DNA from: Flavihumibacter stibioxidans
GTDB taxonomy: Bacteria > Bacteroidota > Bacteroidia > Chitinophagales > Chitinophagaceae
Direction: 5' to 3'
DNA length: 64,000 nucleotides
Assembly (NCBI RefSeq): GCF_014332695.1
Contig: NZ_MBUA01000023.1
Coordinates: 310,001-374,000, forward strand
Shown: one piece after another, positions 53,362-61,621 of the stretch
Layout: each line of letters begins with the position of its first letter
Position numbering within the stretch: position 1 is the stretch's first letter
Translations under genes and position numbers: made by a program
The notes under the pieces: generated by a model
The model's input: only the letters and a program-made list of their open reading frames with translations
What the model was told of the DNA's origin: nothing
The model's database searches: none

Positions 53362-53583
53362 TCAGGAGAGAATATCTTTATTTGCCCTGTACCAGCGGAT
53401 GCCGATGATGGCAAACAGTGCCAACGGTGTGGCGGCCAGGTAAACGATGCCGGAATTCAGGGCTTTCGCGGGGCGTTCACCCATTTGCTGGGCGGTTTTG
53501 GTACAGATGGAACACTGCGCTTCTGCGCTGGAAGCGCCAGCCAGCAATAAGAGGGTGAAAATGACAACCAATACACGTTTCAT
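53362..53583 (-). CDS. Small exported membrane protein with CxxC
   Basis: The start at 53583 (MKRVLVVIF) gives a signal peptide to AEA, leaving a mature part of about 50 residues with CSIC (near residue 24), a KTAQQMGERPAKALNSGIVYL stretch and one transmembrane helix (about 45-65) ending in a basic tail. Function is unknown. I have the impression that similar small CxxC proteins are widespread in Bacteroidota, which would need a search. It lies just downstream of a family-B palindrome. Confidence 0.75.
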   Translation of the reverse strand: MKRVLVVIFTLLLLAGASSAEAQCSICTKTAQQMGERPAKALNSGIVYLAATPLALFAIIGIRWYRANKDILS

Positions 53584-53620
53584 ATCCTGCATTTTGGCAA
53601 AATTAGGGAATTCACGGAAT

Positions 53621-53672
53621 CTTCGCGTCTGACGCGCGTCTGACGTACGTCAGACGCGCGTCAGACGCGAAG
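53621..53672. repeat. Palindromic element family B, copy 2
   Basis: A second perfect 52-base palindrome, differing from copy 1 at a few symmetrical positions and sharing the central GTCTGACGTACGTCAGAC. The minus-strand dehydratase gene enters it: the last codons and the TGA stop (53661-53663) are encoded by its right arm. It separates that gene from the small CxxC protein gene. Confidence 0.93.
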
Positions 53673-54029
53673 GAAATTCCCGGTCATCTTGAAAAAGGAG
53701 ATCTTGTCCTGCTGCAGGGCGGCAGAAACCGACAGGGCGCCAGCCGGATCTTCCTTGTAGCTGAGCGACAACCCCACAACTGTATGTTCAGTCGGGTCAA
53801 TCACGTGAAGGAATTTCAGGCTGGCCGCTTCCTTCAACTGCAAGGATTTACCTAGTGCCTGCTCCAGCACCTCCTCCACCAACTGCACCATACATACACC
53901 CGGCACCACAGGCTGACCGGGAAAATGACCGGCAAATACCGGGTGCGCCGCATACCAGTTAATAGAGGCGCTCACAGTCCCTTCTTCCACTTTTAAATCC
54001 TTAACGGTAAATAAATCTCCTGCCAGCAT
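53661..54029 (-). CDS. 3-hydroxyacyl-ACP dehydratase-like hotdog protein
   Basis: The 122-residue protein has the FabZ/FabA-type segment HPVFAGHFPGQPVVPGV with the active-site His, followed by MVQLVEEV on the long helix. It probably dehydrates 3-hydroxyacyl-ACP intermediates during polyene chain synthesis. The next gene upstream ends at the same base where this one starts (54029), so it is translationally coupled to the pigment-cluster genes. The C-terminal LRV and stop are encoded by a palindromic repeat. Confidence 0.85.
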   Translation of the reverse strand: MLAGDLFTVKDLKVEEGTVSASINWYAAHPVFAGHFPGQPVVPGVCMVQLVEEVLEQALGKSLQLKEAASLKFLHVIDPTEHTVVGLSLSYKEDPAGALSVSAALQQDKISFFKMTGNFLRV

Positions 54030-54667
54030 TATCGGTCAAGTTTTTTGAGTGCAATGTTGAAATTAAAATTGTGGTGCCGGATGGAAACCGAATCAGGGGC
54101 CTGCCCGCCTCCTGAAAACAATTTCCCCTCACCCGCAAAAAGCCGGGCATCCACCAGCAGCTGACGCCGGGATCCCAGTTCAGCATGCTGCAGGGCAGCA
54201 CAATCCGCATCCGTAACATACCAGGCAGTTTTCTTTCCCTTTTGAAAGCCATGGTAATATTTATATTCACGGCGCATCAGGCGGTCCGCCCCTTGCCCCA
54301 GGCCATTCATCAATACAAGGTCAAAATCATTCCGCAACGCATTCACGACCATTTTTTTATCCAGCTTTTTCATGACGTAGTGCGCCCTGAACCCACCCTC
54401 CACACCGAATTCAAAATCGAAAAATTTCACCCCGGTCTCGGTGGAGAACACCACCCTTGTACTGCCATCTTCCATGGTCTTGATCAGTAAAAGTCCGCTT
54501 AAGTTTTTCCCTGCCACTTCCACCTGAGCCTTATACAGATCAGATCCGAACACAGGCCGGAAAGCTTCCACGCAGTTGCGGTTGCCCCCTGCCGGCTGAA
54601 GGGTCTTATAAGCAGAACCGCATCCCGCCAGCACCACCAGCAAACTACTGATGAGCAAAGACCGCAT
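54029..54667 (-). CDS. Lipoprotein of unknown function in the pigment cluster
   Basis: The start at 54667 opens a lipoprotein signal (MRSLLISSLLVVLAGC); the upstream in-frame start would place 22 residues ahead of it. The 212-residue protein is beta-rich (TRVVFSTETGVKFFDFEFG, FRAHYVMKKLDKKMVVNAL). It overlaps the lolA-like gene by 23 bases and the dehydratase by one base. No family name is recognised; the setting implies outer-membrane lipid or pigment handling. Confidence 0.78.
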   Translation of the reverse strand: MRSLLISSLLVVLAGCGSAYKTLQPAGGNRNCVEAFRPVFGSDLYKAQVEVAGKNLSGLLLIKTMEDGSTRVVFSTETGVKFFDFEFGVEGGFRAHYVMKKLDKKMVVNALRNDFDLVLMNGLGQGADRLMRREYKYYHGFQKGKKTAWYVTDADCAALQHAELGSRRQLLVDARLFAGEGKLFSGGGQAPDSVSIRHHNFNFNIALKKLDR

Positions 54668-55277
54668 CGGCAATACTGACATTGATTTCTTTTTGCTGGA
54701 AGCTGATGAGTGTATTATCGCCCCCTTGTTCAATCATATTGATATTGGCAACAGAATAATCCTTCCTGTCAACCGTTACCAGGATCTTCGAAAAAAATTC
54801 AGTCAATCCCTTTGCCACCGGAATCATCTCCACCAGGTACTGCTGCCCGTTCTCGAATGCCTTCACTTTAAAATCGGGATTGCTGAAAATGGTTCCCTGC
54901 ACACAATCCACCGTCAGCCGATTGACCTTCTGGAATAGCTTGTTGGATTTCGTCGACACTTTATTTTCCTTTTGCCCATCCTTCACATACACATTATTGC
55001 CGTTGATGATCATCAGGTAACGGAAGGGATGCTGGTATTCCATCCGCACCAGGTTTTCCTTGCGGAACCAGAACTTACCTCGCGATACAATTTTCTCAGA
55101 CAACAGGCTCAGGTTTTTCTCCTGCACAAAATCGCTTTTGATGGACTGGATCTTTTGCGAGGCAGCGGTAAATGCTGCCTTGAAACTGTTTATATCCGCC
55201 ACCGGCTTATACCCTTTGTATTGCGCCTGTGCCATCAGGCCAACCATTACACACAGTATTAATAAAATATTACGCAT
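54645..55277 (-). CDS. LolA-like outer-membrane lipoprotein carrier
   Basis: The 210-residue precursor (signal ending AQAQ) has the LolA-type beta-sheet: IKSDFVQEKNLSLLSEKIVSRGKFWF, NLVRMEYQHPFRYLMIINGNNVYVKD and the C-terminal VANINMIEQGGDNTLISF. LolA carries lipid-linked molecules between membranes. In aryl-polyene clusters a LolA-like protein is common and may carry the pigment-lipid. An alternative start 12 bases upstream is possible. It overlaps both neighbours. Confidence 0.86.
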   Translation of the reverse strand: MRNILLILCVMVGLMAQAQYKGYKPVADINSFKAAFTAASQKIQSIKSDFVQEKNLSLLSEKIVSRGKFWFRKENLVRMEYQHPFRYLMIINGNNVYVKDGQKENKVSTKSNKLFQKVNRLTVDCVQGTIFSNPDFKVKAFENGQQYLVEMIPVAKGLTEFFSKILVTVDRKDYSVANINMIEQGGDNTLISFQQKEINVSIADAVFAHQ

Positions 55278-56085
55278 ACGGATTCTCATTTATCAATTCA
55301 TCAAGCCGCACAAAATCATAACCCCTTTCCCTGGCTTCGTCAATAAAAGCCGGCAAAATATCCAGGGTCACCTTCGCTGTATCGTGAAAAAGCAGGATGG
55401 CGCCCGGCTGCAAAGATCGCAATAGCTTTTTAAACAGCCGCCCCTCATCTTTCGCCACGGTATCAAGCGAACGGATGTTCCAACCAATAGCCTTCATGCC
55501 ACTGCGGCGGACCGCACTGGCCAGGTTGGGATTGGTCACTCCGTAAGGCGGACGGAACAACCTGGGCCGGTGTCCTATGATGCCATAAACCAGTTCATTG
55601 GTTGCATGCAATTCCTTTTCCATCCTGTTTGCACCATATAAATCAAACAACGGCGCATGACCGTAACTGTGATTACCGATGAGATGGCCTGCTTCATGTG
55701 CCTGCCTTAACAGGTCGGGCCTGGCCGCCACCCGGCTGCCGATGCAAAAGAATGCCGCAGGAACCGATTTGTCTTTTAATAATCGCAATAATTCCGGTGT
55801 ATACTGCAAAACAGGACCGTCGTCAAAACTGATGGCGATCTGTTTTTTGCCTGCCGCACCACCCTTGCCTGCCGCCCCTCGGGAACCTCCCCCGCCAGAA
55901 AAATTATTCTGCCCGCTGCAAACCACCGGAAGATAAAACTGGGAATCCACACGCGCGCTGCCCCAGACGAGCACTGCCAGGTAGGCTAATAGGGAGATGG
56001 CGTAATAGGATGTTGGCATGCCACCGAACCATCCGGCAAGCATCAGTACCAGCGCGGCTATCGATGTATTCCTGAAATTCAGCAT
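55270..56085 (-). CDS. Polysaccharide deacetylase (NodB domain) membrane protein
   Basis: The 271-residue protein has two N-terminal hydrophobic segments (about residues 8-45) and a NodB domain with intact motifs: SFDDGP, HSYGH, RPPYG, and ILLFHDT. It should remove acyl groups from a sugar in the periplasm. Between the anchor and domain is a Gly/Ala-rich linker (FSGGGGSRGAAGKGGAAGK, about residues 62-80). It overlaps the chain-length-factor gene by 7 bases. A deacetylase of this type is usual in flexirubin clusters. Confidence 0.87.
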   Translation of the reverse strand: MLNFRNTSIAALVLMLAGWFGGMPTSYYAISLLAYLAVLVWGSARVDSQFYLPVVCSGQNNFSGGGGSRGAAGKGGAAGKKQIAISFDDGPVLQYTPELLRLLKDKSVPAAFFCIGSRVAARPDLLRQAHEAGHLIGNHSYGHAPLFDLYGANRMEKELHATNELVYGIIGHRPRLFRPPYGVTNPNLASAVRRSGMKAIGWNIRSLDTVAKDEGRLFKKLLRSLQPGAILLFHDTAKVTLDILPAFIDEARERGYDFVRLDELINENPYA

Positions 56086-57092
56086 TTGGTAAGGAGTGTG
56101 AGGGAATGATAACCAGCGGTGTCGGCCAGGTAAACCAGAAAATGCCGCATAAGGGTTGGTGGTGCATCACACAAACCGGCAGGTATAGCCTGACTTTTTA
56201 ATATGGTGGCGCCCAGCCAGGTTCCAAAAGATGTTGCCGTGGGATATTCACCACAAAGCAACTTAAAATATATTTTTGGCACAGAAGCGAGTAACTGGTT
56301 TTCGATGACCTCATATTGCCGGGCAGCGGCCGCTCCCGGCAGGTTACCACTGAGCACAAGATCGATCTCTCCCGCAAACAACCCGTTTTCCGCCAGCAAT
56401 GCGGCAAGGGCATCCTCCAGTTTCCCGGGGGTCGGACGGAACAGGGTGCGAACCCCATTGACCCGGGCAAAAGCGCCGGCATCGGGTTCCGATCCAACCA
56501 CAAAATAACAGGCACCCTCACCCGCTGGATGGCTCCTGAACAATCCGAACCTTTCGAGTATGGTATAGCTGTAATCGGTCAGTTCATCTGCTGCTCCCAC
56601 CAATATTTTTGCGCCGGGGTTTTCTTTCAGGAACATATCCGCATCCAGCAGCGAAGACTCGAATGAGTGGGATCGCTGTACAAAAGTATTATTATAAGAA
56701 TGGCATTTCAGCAATAAAGCTACCTGTGCACCAACGGTATTGTGGGTGGACTGGATAAAGGCTGTTGGGGTCAGCATTTCCTCCTGGTTCTCCACCATCC
56801 TTTTCAGGAAAATGCCCGTGTCTTCCAGGCAGCCATAAGCAGTGCCGGTGATGATGGCATCGGGATTTGTGCAGCCTGCCTGTTGAAGTGTATCCATTGC
56901 GGTAGCCACACCCATCCTGATGATCCTGCTCATCCGGCGGATCAGTTTAGGTTCGATGATATCCGCATAAGCGGGCTCCACACAGGCGGCCCGATGGCCC
57001 GTCAGAAGCCGCCAGTCCTGCAGGAATGAAGCTTGCCGGAAACTCAGCTGGGGCGATATGGCAGATGCTGCATTTATATACATGTCAGACAA
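56079..57092 (-). CDS. Beta-ketoacyl synthase chain-length-factor-like protein
   Basis: The 337-residue protein has a ketosynthase fold (MYINAASAISP start; GTAYGCLEDT; IQSTHNTVGAQVA) but the active-site Cys block reads QRSHSFESSLLDA (about residues 139-151), with no Cys. It is therefore likely to be a chain-length factor partner of the complete KS that precedes it. It overlaps that KS gene by 8 bases. Confidence 0.83.
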   Translation of the reverse strand: MSDMYINAASAISPQLSFRQASFLQDWRLLTGHRAACVEPAYADIIEPKLIRRMSRIIRMGVATAMDTLQQAGCTNPDAIITGTAYGCLEDTGIFLKRMVENQEEMLTPTAFIQSTHNTVGAQVALLLKCHSYNNTFVQRSHSFESSLLDADMFLKENPGAKILVGAADELTDYSYTILERFGLFRSHPAGEGACYFVVGSEPDAGAFARVNGVRTLFRPTPGKLEDALAALLAENGLFAGEIDLVLSGNLPGAAAARQYEVIENQLLASVPKIYFKLLCGEYPTATSFGTWLGATILKSQAIPAGLCDAPPTLMRHFLVYLADTAGYHSLTLLTKC

Positions 57093-58353
57093 GTGAGAAT
57101 ATCAGTGATGAACAATTACCCCCGAATCCGAAAGAATTCGAGATGATATGACGGATGTCGGCGTCTTCTTCAAAAACCTGCACCATCACACCCGGTTTGT
57201 CTATAACGGGCACCTCTATGCGTAATCCGGGGAACAGGCATTGCTGCCGCAGTGATACCACCGTGTAAACCGCTTCGATTCCGCCGCAGGCCGCAAGGGT
57301 ATGACCGGTAAAGGATTTGGTGGAACTCATTCTCGGGTAGGCATCGCCGAAAATCCGTTGAATGGCCGTGCTTTCCGAAGCATCATTGTTCTGTGTTCCG
57401 GTTCCGTGCAGGTTGATATAACCTATTTCCGCAGGCTCCAGACCGGCCATTTTCATTGCCCCCTTCATCGCGGTGTAGGAGCCGATCCCTTCCGGGGAAG
57501 AGGCAGTCTGGTGGTGTGCATCATTGGCATTGCAATAACCCGACAACACCACGTCCATTGATTGACCAAGGGCCTTCGCTACCTGTTCACTGACCAGCAC
57601 CACAAAACCTGCGCCCTCACCCAGGTTCAGTCCCCTCCTGCCTTTGTCAAAGGGCTGGCAGAGTTGCGAATCGAGGATCATCAGGGTATTAAAACCGTTC
57701 AGCGTAAAACGGGATAAGGCATCGGTTCCGCCTGCCACCACCACATCCAGCAAACCGCTCCGGATCATCCTGGCCCCCATCATGATGGCATTGGCCGAGG
57801 AGGAACAGGCAGTACTGATGGTGGTTACAAAATCACTTACACCCAGTTCAAGCGCCATTTTTTCTGTGATGGCGCCGCATTCGTGCTGGTAAACCTGACT
57901 TAGCTTCCCGGCTTTTGGATTGGCCATAAAAGCCGGAAAAAAGTCTTCGGTGAGGTCCATCCCGCCTACTGAGGTGGCGGAGATCAATCCGACCCTGCAG
58001 GCCAGTTCACCGGCCATCCAGCCCTCCGTCATCCCGCTGCCTGCGGATCTGCCGGCTTCGTCCCCGGCATGGCCGTGCAGTGAAAGTCCCGCATCCTCCA
58101 GCGCTTCCTTTGCTGCCAGGTAACCCAGCATCGCTGTACGGCTGTTGGTGCCTGTCCAGCCGCAACGGATTGCCAGCTCTTCATTGGTCGCTTTCACTTC
58201 GCCTACCGGAAACATTTCAGCATGACGGGTACGCAGGTAGCGAACCGGCCCCAATCCGGCCCTGCCTTCCTTCAGGGAGCTGATGTTTTCCTGCACATTG
58301 TCGCCAATGGCAGACACCGCACCCAGTCCTGCTATATATACCGGTGCCGCCAT
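57085..58353 (-). CDS. Beta-ketoacyl-ACP synthase, type II-like
   Basis: The start at 58353 (MAAPVYIAGLGAVSAIG) is chosen because upstream in-frame sequence overlaps the ACP gene. The 422-residue condensing enzyme has Cys183 in STACSSSANA and the two His blocks INLHGTGTQNND and FTGHTLAACGG. A Gly/Ala/His-rich stretch (about residues 93-117) before RVGLISATSVGGMD looks like an insertion relative to the family. It should elongate the ACP-bound polyene with the CLF encoded next. Confidence 0.9.
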   Translation of the reverse strand: MAAPVYIAGLGAVSAIGDNVQENISSLKEGRAGLGPVRYLRTRHAEMFPVGEVKATNEELAIRCGWTGTNSRTAMLGYLAAKEALEDAGLSLHGHAGDEAGRSAGSGMTEGWMAGELACRVGLISATSVGGMDLTEDFFPAFMANPKAGKLSQVYQHECGAITEKMALELGVSDFVTTISTACSSSANAIMMGARMIRSGLLDVVVAGGTDALSRFTLNGFNTLMILDSQLCQPFDKGRRGLNLGEGAGFVVLVSEQVAKALGQSMDVVLSGYCNANDAHHQTASSPEGIGSYTAMKGAMKMAGLEPAEIGYINLHGTGTQNNDASESTAIQRIFGDAYPRMSSTKSFTGHTLAACGGIEAVYTVVSLRQQCLFPGLRIEVPVIDKPGVMVQVFEEDADIRHIISNSFGFGGNCSSLIFSLV

Positions 58354-58354
58354 C

Positions 58355-58624
58355 TTACTTATTTGCCGCAGGCTGGTGAGCAATGATATAATCAGCCATG
58401 GTATCGATCGACTGGAATACTTTCGGGCCTTCTTCCGCATTGGCCAGTTTGATCCGGTATTTTTGCTGCATCAGGACGATCAGTTCCAGTGCGTCGATGG
58501 AGTCGAGGCCGAGCCCTTCGTTGAACAAAGGATCCCCGGCAACAATCTCTTCAGGTTTAACCTGAAGGTTCAACTGTTCAATAATCTGTTGCTTTAAATC
58601 TTCAACTAACTGCTCCCTGTTCAT
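58355..58624 (-). CDS. Acyl carrier protein
   Basis: The start at 58624 (MNREQLVED) gives an 89-residue ACP with the phosphopantetheine Ser in LGLDSIDALEL (about residues 41-51). It carries the growing polyene of the cluster. Its stop is one base from the KS start, and its start overlaps the stop of the preceding KS-like gene by 23 bases. Confidence 0.92.
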   Translation of the reverse strand: MNREQLVEDLKQQIIEQLNLQVKPEEIVAGDPLFNEGLGLDSIDALELIVLMQQKYRIKLANAEEGPKVFQSIDTMADYIIAHQPAANK

Positions 58625-59246
58625 GGTAAAAATATTGATATAGATTTTGGGTATTAAATTCCATTGAATGTACTGAATCATCGCTGTCTGCCGATACCCT
58701 GTACAGGGTGGCATTGAACTGCTCACCAAGGATGTCGGCCCAGCCCATTAAACAAACCCGGGTTCTCCCGTCTGCAAAAATGGCCCGCACATATGAATAT
58801 AAAAATTCCATATCGGGCCGGGAGGATACAAAAAAAGCCTGTTCCCCCTTAAAACAATGGCGGATACTGATCTCACCGCTTACGATATTAGGAAGGGTGT
58901 AAACAAACACGGCGGGACTCGGGATTTCCTCCATCTGGGAAACAAAACGGGCATCGGTATCGAGGCTGGAGTGGCTGTTGGCCAGGACGATAGCTTTTTC
59001 CCCCGGCTGGCAGTTGAGATTCACCCCCATCCCCAAAACAATTTCCGCAGCCAGCACGCCCAGTTTCGACAAACGATCCATCTTATACCATTTGGGGTAT
59101 TGCAGGTTCAGCTTCCTGTACAAACCAACCATGAACTCATCCCCCGGAACACCAGCCTGTTCGAAGAACAGTTGCCCGTCTTTCCACGCCTGGTTATTAC
59201 CAATACGGCAGGCGGCATTGATGTATAATTGTTGCGTGTGGCTCAA
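58602..59246 (-). CDS. Short ketosynthase-like protein of the pigment cluster
   Basis: The 214-residue protein starts QLYINAACRIGNN, like the chain-length factor, and has KS-like segments (IVLANSHSSLDTDARF, LPNIVSGEISIRHCFKGEQAFFVS), but only about half of a KS and no catalytic Cys-His-His set. It is a degenerate ketosynthase, perhaps structural. It overlaps the FAD oxidoreductase gene by 4 bases, so it is not a random fragment. Confidence 0.75.
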   Translation of the reverse strand: MSHTQQLYINAACRIGNNQAWKDGQLFFEQAGVPGDEFMVGLYRKLNLQYPKWYKMDRLSKLGVLAAEIVLGMGVNLNCQPGEKAIVLANSHSSLDTDARFVSQMEEIPSPAVFVYTLPNIVSGEISIRHCFKGEQAFFVSSRPDMEFLYSYVRAIFADGRTRVCLMGWADILGEQFNATLYRVSADSDDSVHSMEFNTQNLYQYFYHEQGAVS

Positions 59247-60496
59247 TTCTCTGTTCCTCCTTCAATAATCTGCCTCAATTCCAGCGTACGCGCAAGTTTT
59301 TTCACATTTTTCTCATGATCGCTTACAAACGGATTATCCATATCCCATACATAACCTGCCAGTACGGAACAGATCTTTTTCTTGATCTCCGGGTCCTGGT
59401 TCCTGGCATAAAATATGGTATCCAGGGTGCCGTCGTACCAACTGTTCACATAAGTGCGGAAAGTGTTGACGCCCTGCATCATTTTCTCTGTGTACTCCTT
59501 CTCCCAGTTGATGGTTTCACCCTTCAGCTTCCTGATCACCAGGTTGGCCGCCAGCTGGCTGGAAACCGTTGCCAGTGTTACACCGGAAGAAAACACCGGA
59601 TCGAGGAATTCGGTCACATTTCCTGTCAGTACAAAACCATCACCATAAAATTTATCCGTGGTGGCCGACCACGACTGCAGCAGGCGTGTATCGAAGATCT
59701 TCTCAGCATTACGGAAACGGTCGGCCAGGTAGGGTTCCGCTTCGATCAGCGCATCATACACCTCCGTATCTGTACCGGGATATTGCTCAAAAAAAGAAGG
59801 GTCGCCCACGTAACCAACAGAGGTGATGCCAGTGGCAAAAGGTATCACCCAGATCCAGACGCCGGGTTTGTGTGTAACGATCGTAATCCGGTTGGGTTCG
59901 TGTACTGATTGACGTTTGTCATCCCGCAGATGCGCGAACAATGCCTTTCGCGATGGCAGGGAAGAAGGACGGTCGAGGTTGAAGAGTTTTGGTATCACCC
60001 GGCCATAACCGCTGCCGTCAACGATGAATTTCGCCGCGATGGTATGCACATTGCCATCCCTGTCTTCTACGGTGGTGATGGAATCAGATCCATTAAAGCG
60101 TATATCCGTTACCGTTGTTTCATAAAACAGCGGGATATCCTTTTCCACGCAGCAATCGGCCAGAGTCTTGTCAAAATCGGCCCTGGTTACCTGCCAGGTC
60201 CAGGTCCATCCCTGTGTGAACTGGTCCGCGAAGGAATAATCGCAGATCATACCCTGCTTAACGAACTTGGCCCCGTACTTTTCCTGGAAGCCTTTTGCTT
60301 TCACGGCTTCAAGGAAGCCCGCTTCCTCCAATGCTTCCATGCACCGGGGCAGCAGGCTTTCGCCGATCACAAAACGCGGGAACTTCAGTTTTTCTACAAT
60401 GGTTACAGAAAAGCCGGCCTTCTTAATGATGGAGGCGGCGACAGTTCCGGCAGGGCCGGCGCCAATGACCAATACGTCAGTTGTTGAGGGAATCAC
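59243..60496 (-). CDS. FAD-dependent oxidoreductase, halogenase/geranylgeranyl-reductase-like
   Basis: The most likely start is GTG at 60496, 10 bases after the methyltransferase stop; the only ATG in frame would overlap that gene by 80 bases. The resulting 417 residues begin close to the FAD motif VLVIGAGPAG (about 8-17), followed by EKLKFPRFVIGESLLP, IVDGSGYGRVI and GNVTEFLDPVFSSGV. These are typical of the tryptophan-halogenase-like flavoproteins of flexirubin clusters. Whether it halogenates or hydroxylates the aryl head cannot be told. A Lys/Trp check for halogenase would be needed. Confidence 0.85.
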   Translation of the reverse strand: MIPSTTDVLVIGAGPAGTVAASIIKKAGFSVTIVEKLKFPRFVIGESLLPRCMEALEEAGFLEAVKAKGFQEKYGAKFVKQGMICDYSFADQFTQGWTWTWQVTRADFDKTLADCCVEKDIPLFYETTVTDIRFNGSDSITTVEDRDGNVHTIAAKFIVDGSGYGRVIPKLFNLDRPSSLPSRKALFAHLRDDKRQSVHEPNRITIVTHKPGVWIWVIPFATGITSVGYVGDPSFFEQYPGTDTEVYDALIEAEPYLADRFRNAEKIFDTRLLQSWSATTDKFYGDGFVLTGNVTEFLDPVFSSGVTLATVSSQLAANLVIRKLKGETINWEKEYTEKMMQGVNTFRTYVNSWYDGTLDTIFYARNQDPEIKKKICSVLAGYVWDMDNPFVSDHEKNVKKLARTLELRQIIEGGTEN

Positions 60497-60506
60497 AAAA
60501 CAAGGT

Positions 60507-61604
60507 TTATGGATGATTGAAATGTTGAGTTGCTTTTTGTTTGCGGCAGATGAGCAGGGTATGACCGCCTTCACCGATATGGTCAATTTGTTTTTCGATC
60601 ATAAGTCCCGCATCCTCTATGCACTTCTTAAATACGGCGGAATCATACATCTGGCTGTTCCCGTTGGCCATGGCAGTGAAATAGAGAGACGTCATCTGCA
60701 GGCTGAAAGCCGCCGCGGCAAAGCGCTGGCAGTCCCAGAAGTTTTCCAGGATGAAAACATAACCATTTTCATCAAGGGCAGTATTACAGCGCTTAAGGAT
60801 CGACGTTATTTCCGCATCGGAGAAACAATCCAGGAACTGGCTCATCCAGATACCGTCGTGTCCCCTCGGGAATTGCTGTGCTTCATCCAGGATATTTACC
60901 GGGTGAAAACTAATGCGATCCGACAGGCCCAGAGATTCGATCCTTTCCATGGCCATATTTACCTGTCCGGGTAAATCCATAATGGTTACATGGATATCCG
61001 GGGCATATTGTGCGCAGGAGATGGCCCATTTTCCTGTATTGCCACCGATGTCGATGATGTTTTTAACGCCGGTTTCAAATACCATTGGCAATGCCAGCGG
61101 AAAGGACCCATCGGAATAATAATGGTCAAAATTGAACCAGCTGGTCTGGATGTCTTTCGGGAGTTTGGAAAGGCCTTCATAGATCGTTGGCCATTCACCA
61201 AAAACTTTGAGGCCTTCCGGCTTGCCGTTTTCGATGCTCTTGTCAAGATCTGCCAGTCCTTCATAACAAACATCTCCTATAAAGTCCATGTTCACGGCGG
61301 TCAGCGGGTCACTGAGCAGGAAGAACCCGGTTTTGGTTAGACTGTACCTGTCATCATTCACGATGAGGGCACCCATACCCAGTCCGGCTTCCATCAACAC
61401 ACGGGCGCCATAATGGGAAAGGCCTGTTTTTTCTGCAGCCGCTTCGATGGTGATTCCGGTTTTTCCTGCTTCGCGGATTGCCTTCAGCAGCCCATTGCGT
61501 CGCATGGTTTGTGCTGCCTGGAATACTACCGGTCCGAATGCGATGCGTTGCGCTTCTTCTTTTGCCTCCAATGCCGTTTTGGTGTCTTTTGAAAAATGGT
61601 TCAT
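60507..61604 (-). CDS. SAM-dependent methyltransferase, O-methyltransferase type
   Basis: The 365-residue enzyme has an N-terminal winged-helix dimerisation domain (about residues 25-100) and a SAM domain with IIDIGGNTGKWAIS (183-196), VTIMDLPGQVNM, and the GIWMSQFLDCFSD block. It probably methylates a phenol or ring position of the aryl-polyene. It begins 17 bases after the KS stop and precedes the FAD oxidoreductase. Confidence 0.88.
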   Translation of the reverse strand: MNHFSKDTKTALEAKEEAQRIAFGPVVFQAAQTMRRNGLLKAIREAGKTGITIEAAAEKTGLSHYGARVLMEAGLGMGALIVNDDRYSLTKTGFFLLSDPLTAVNMDFIGDVCYEGLADLDKSIENGKPEGLKVFGEWPTIYEGLSKLPKDIQTSWFNFDHYYSDGSFPLALPMVFETGVKNIIDIGGNTGKWAISCAQYAPDIHVTIMDLPGQVNMAMERIESLGLSDRISFHPVNILDEAQQFPRGHDGIWMSQFLDCFSDAEITSILKRCNTALDENGYVFILENFWDCQRFAAAAFSLQMTSLYFTAMANGNSQMYDSAVFKKCIEDAGLMIEKQIDHIGEGGHTLLICRKQKATQHFNHP

Positions 61605-61621
61605 AGAGAAAATAATATAGC

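Noticed and set aside
58602-59246. Frameshifted remnant of a full ketosynthase
   Set aside because: It overlaps both neighbours in the usual coupled way and has a clean start and stop, so it appears to be a real short protein.
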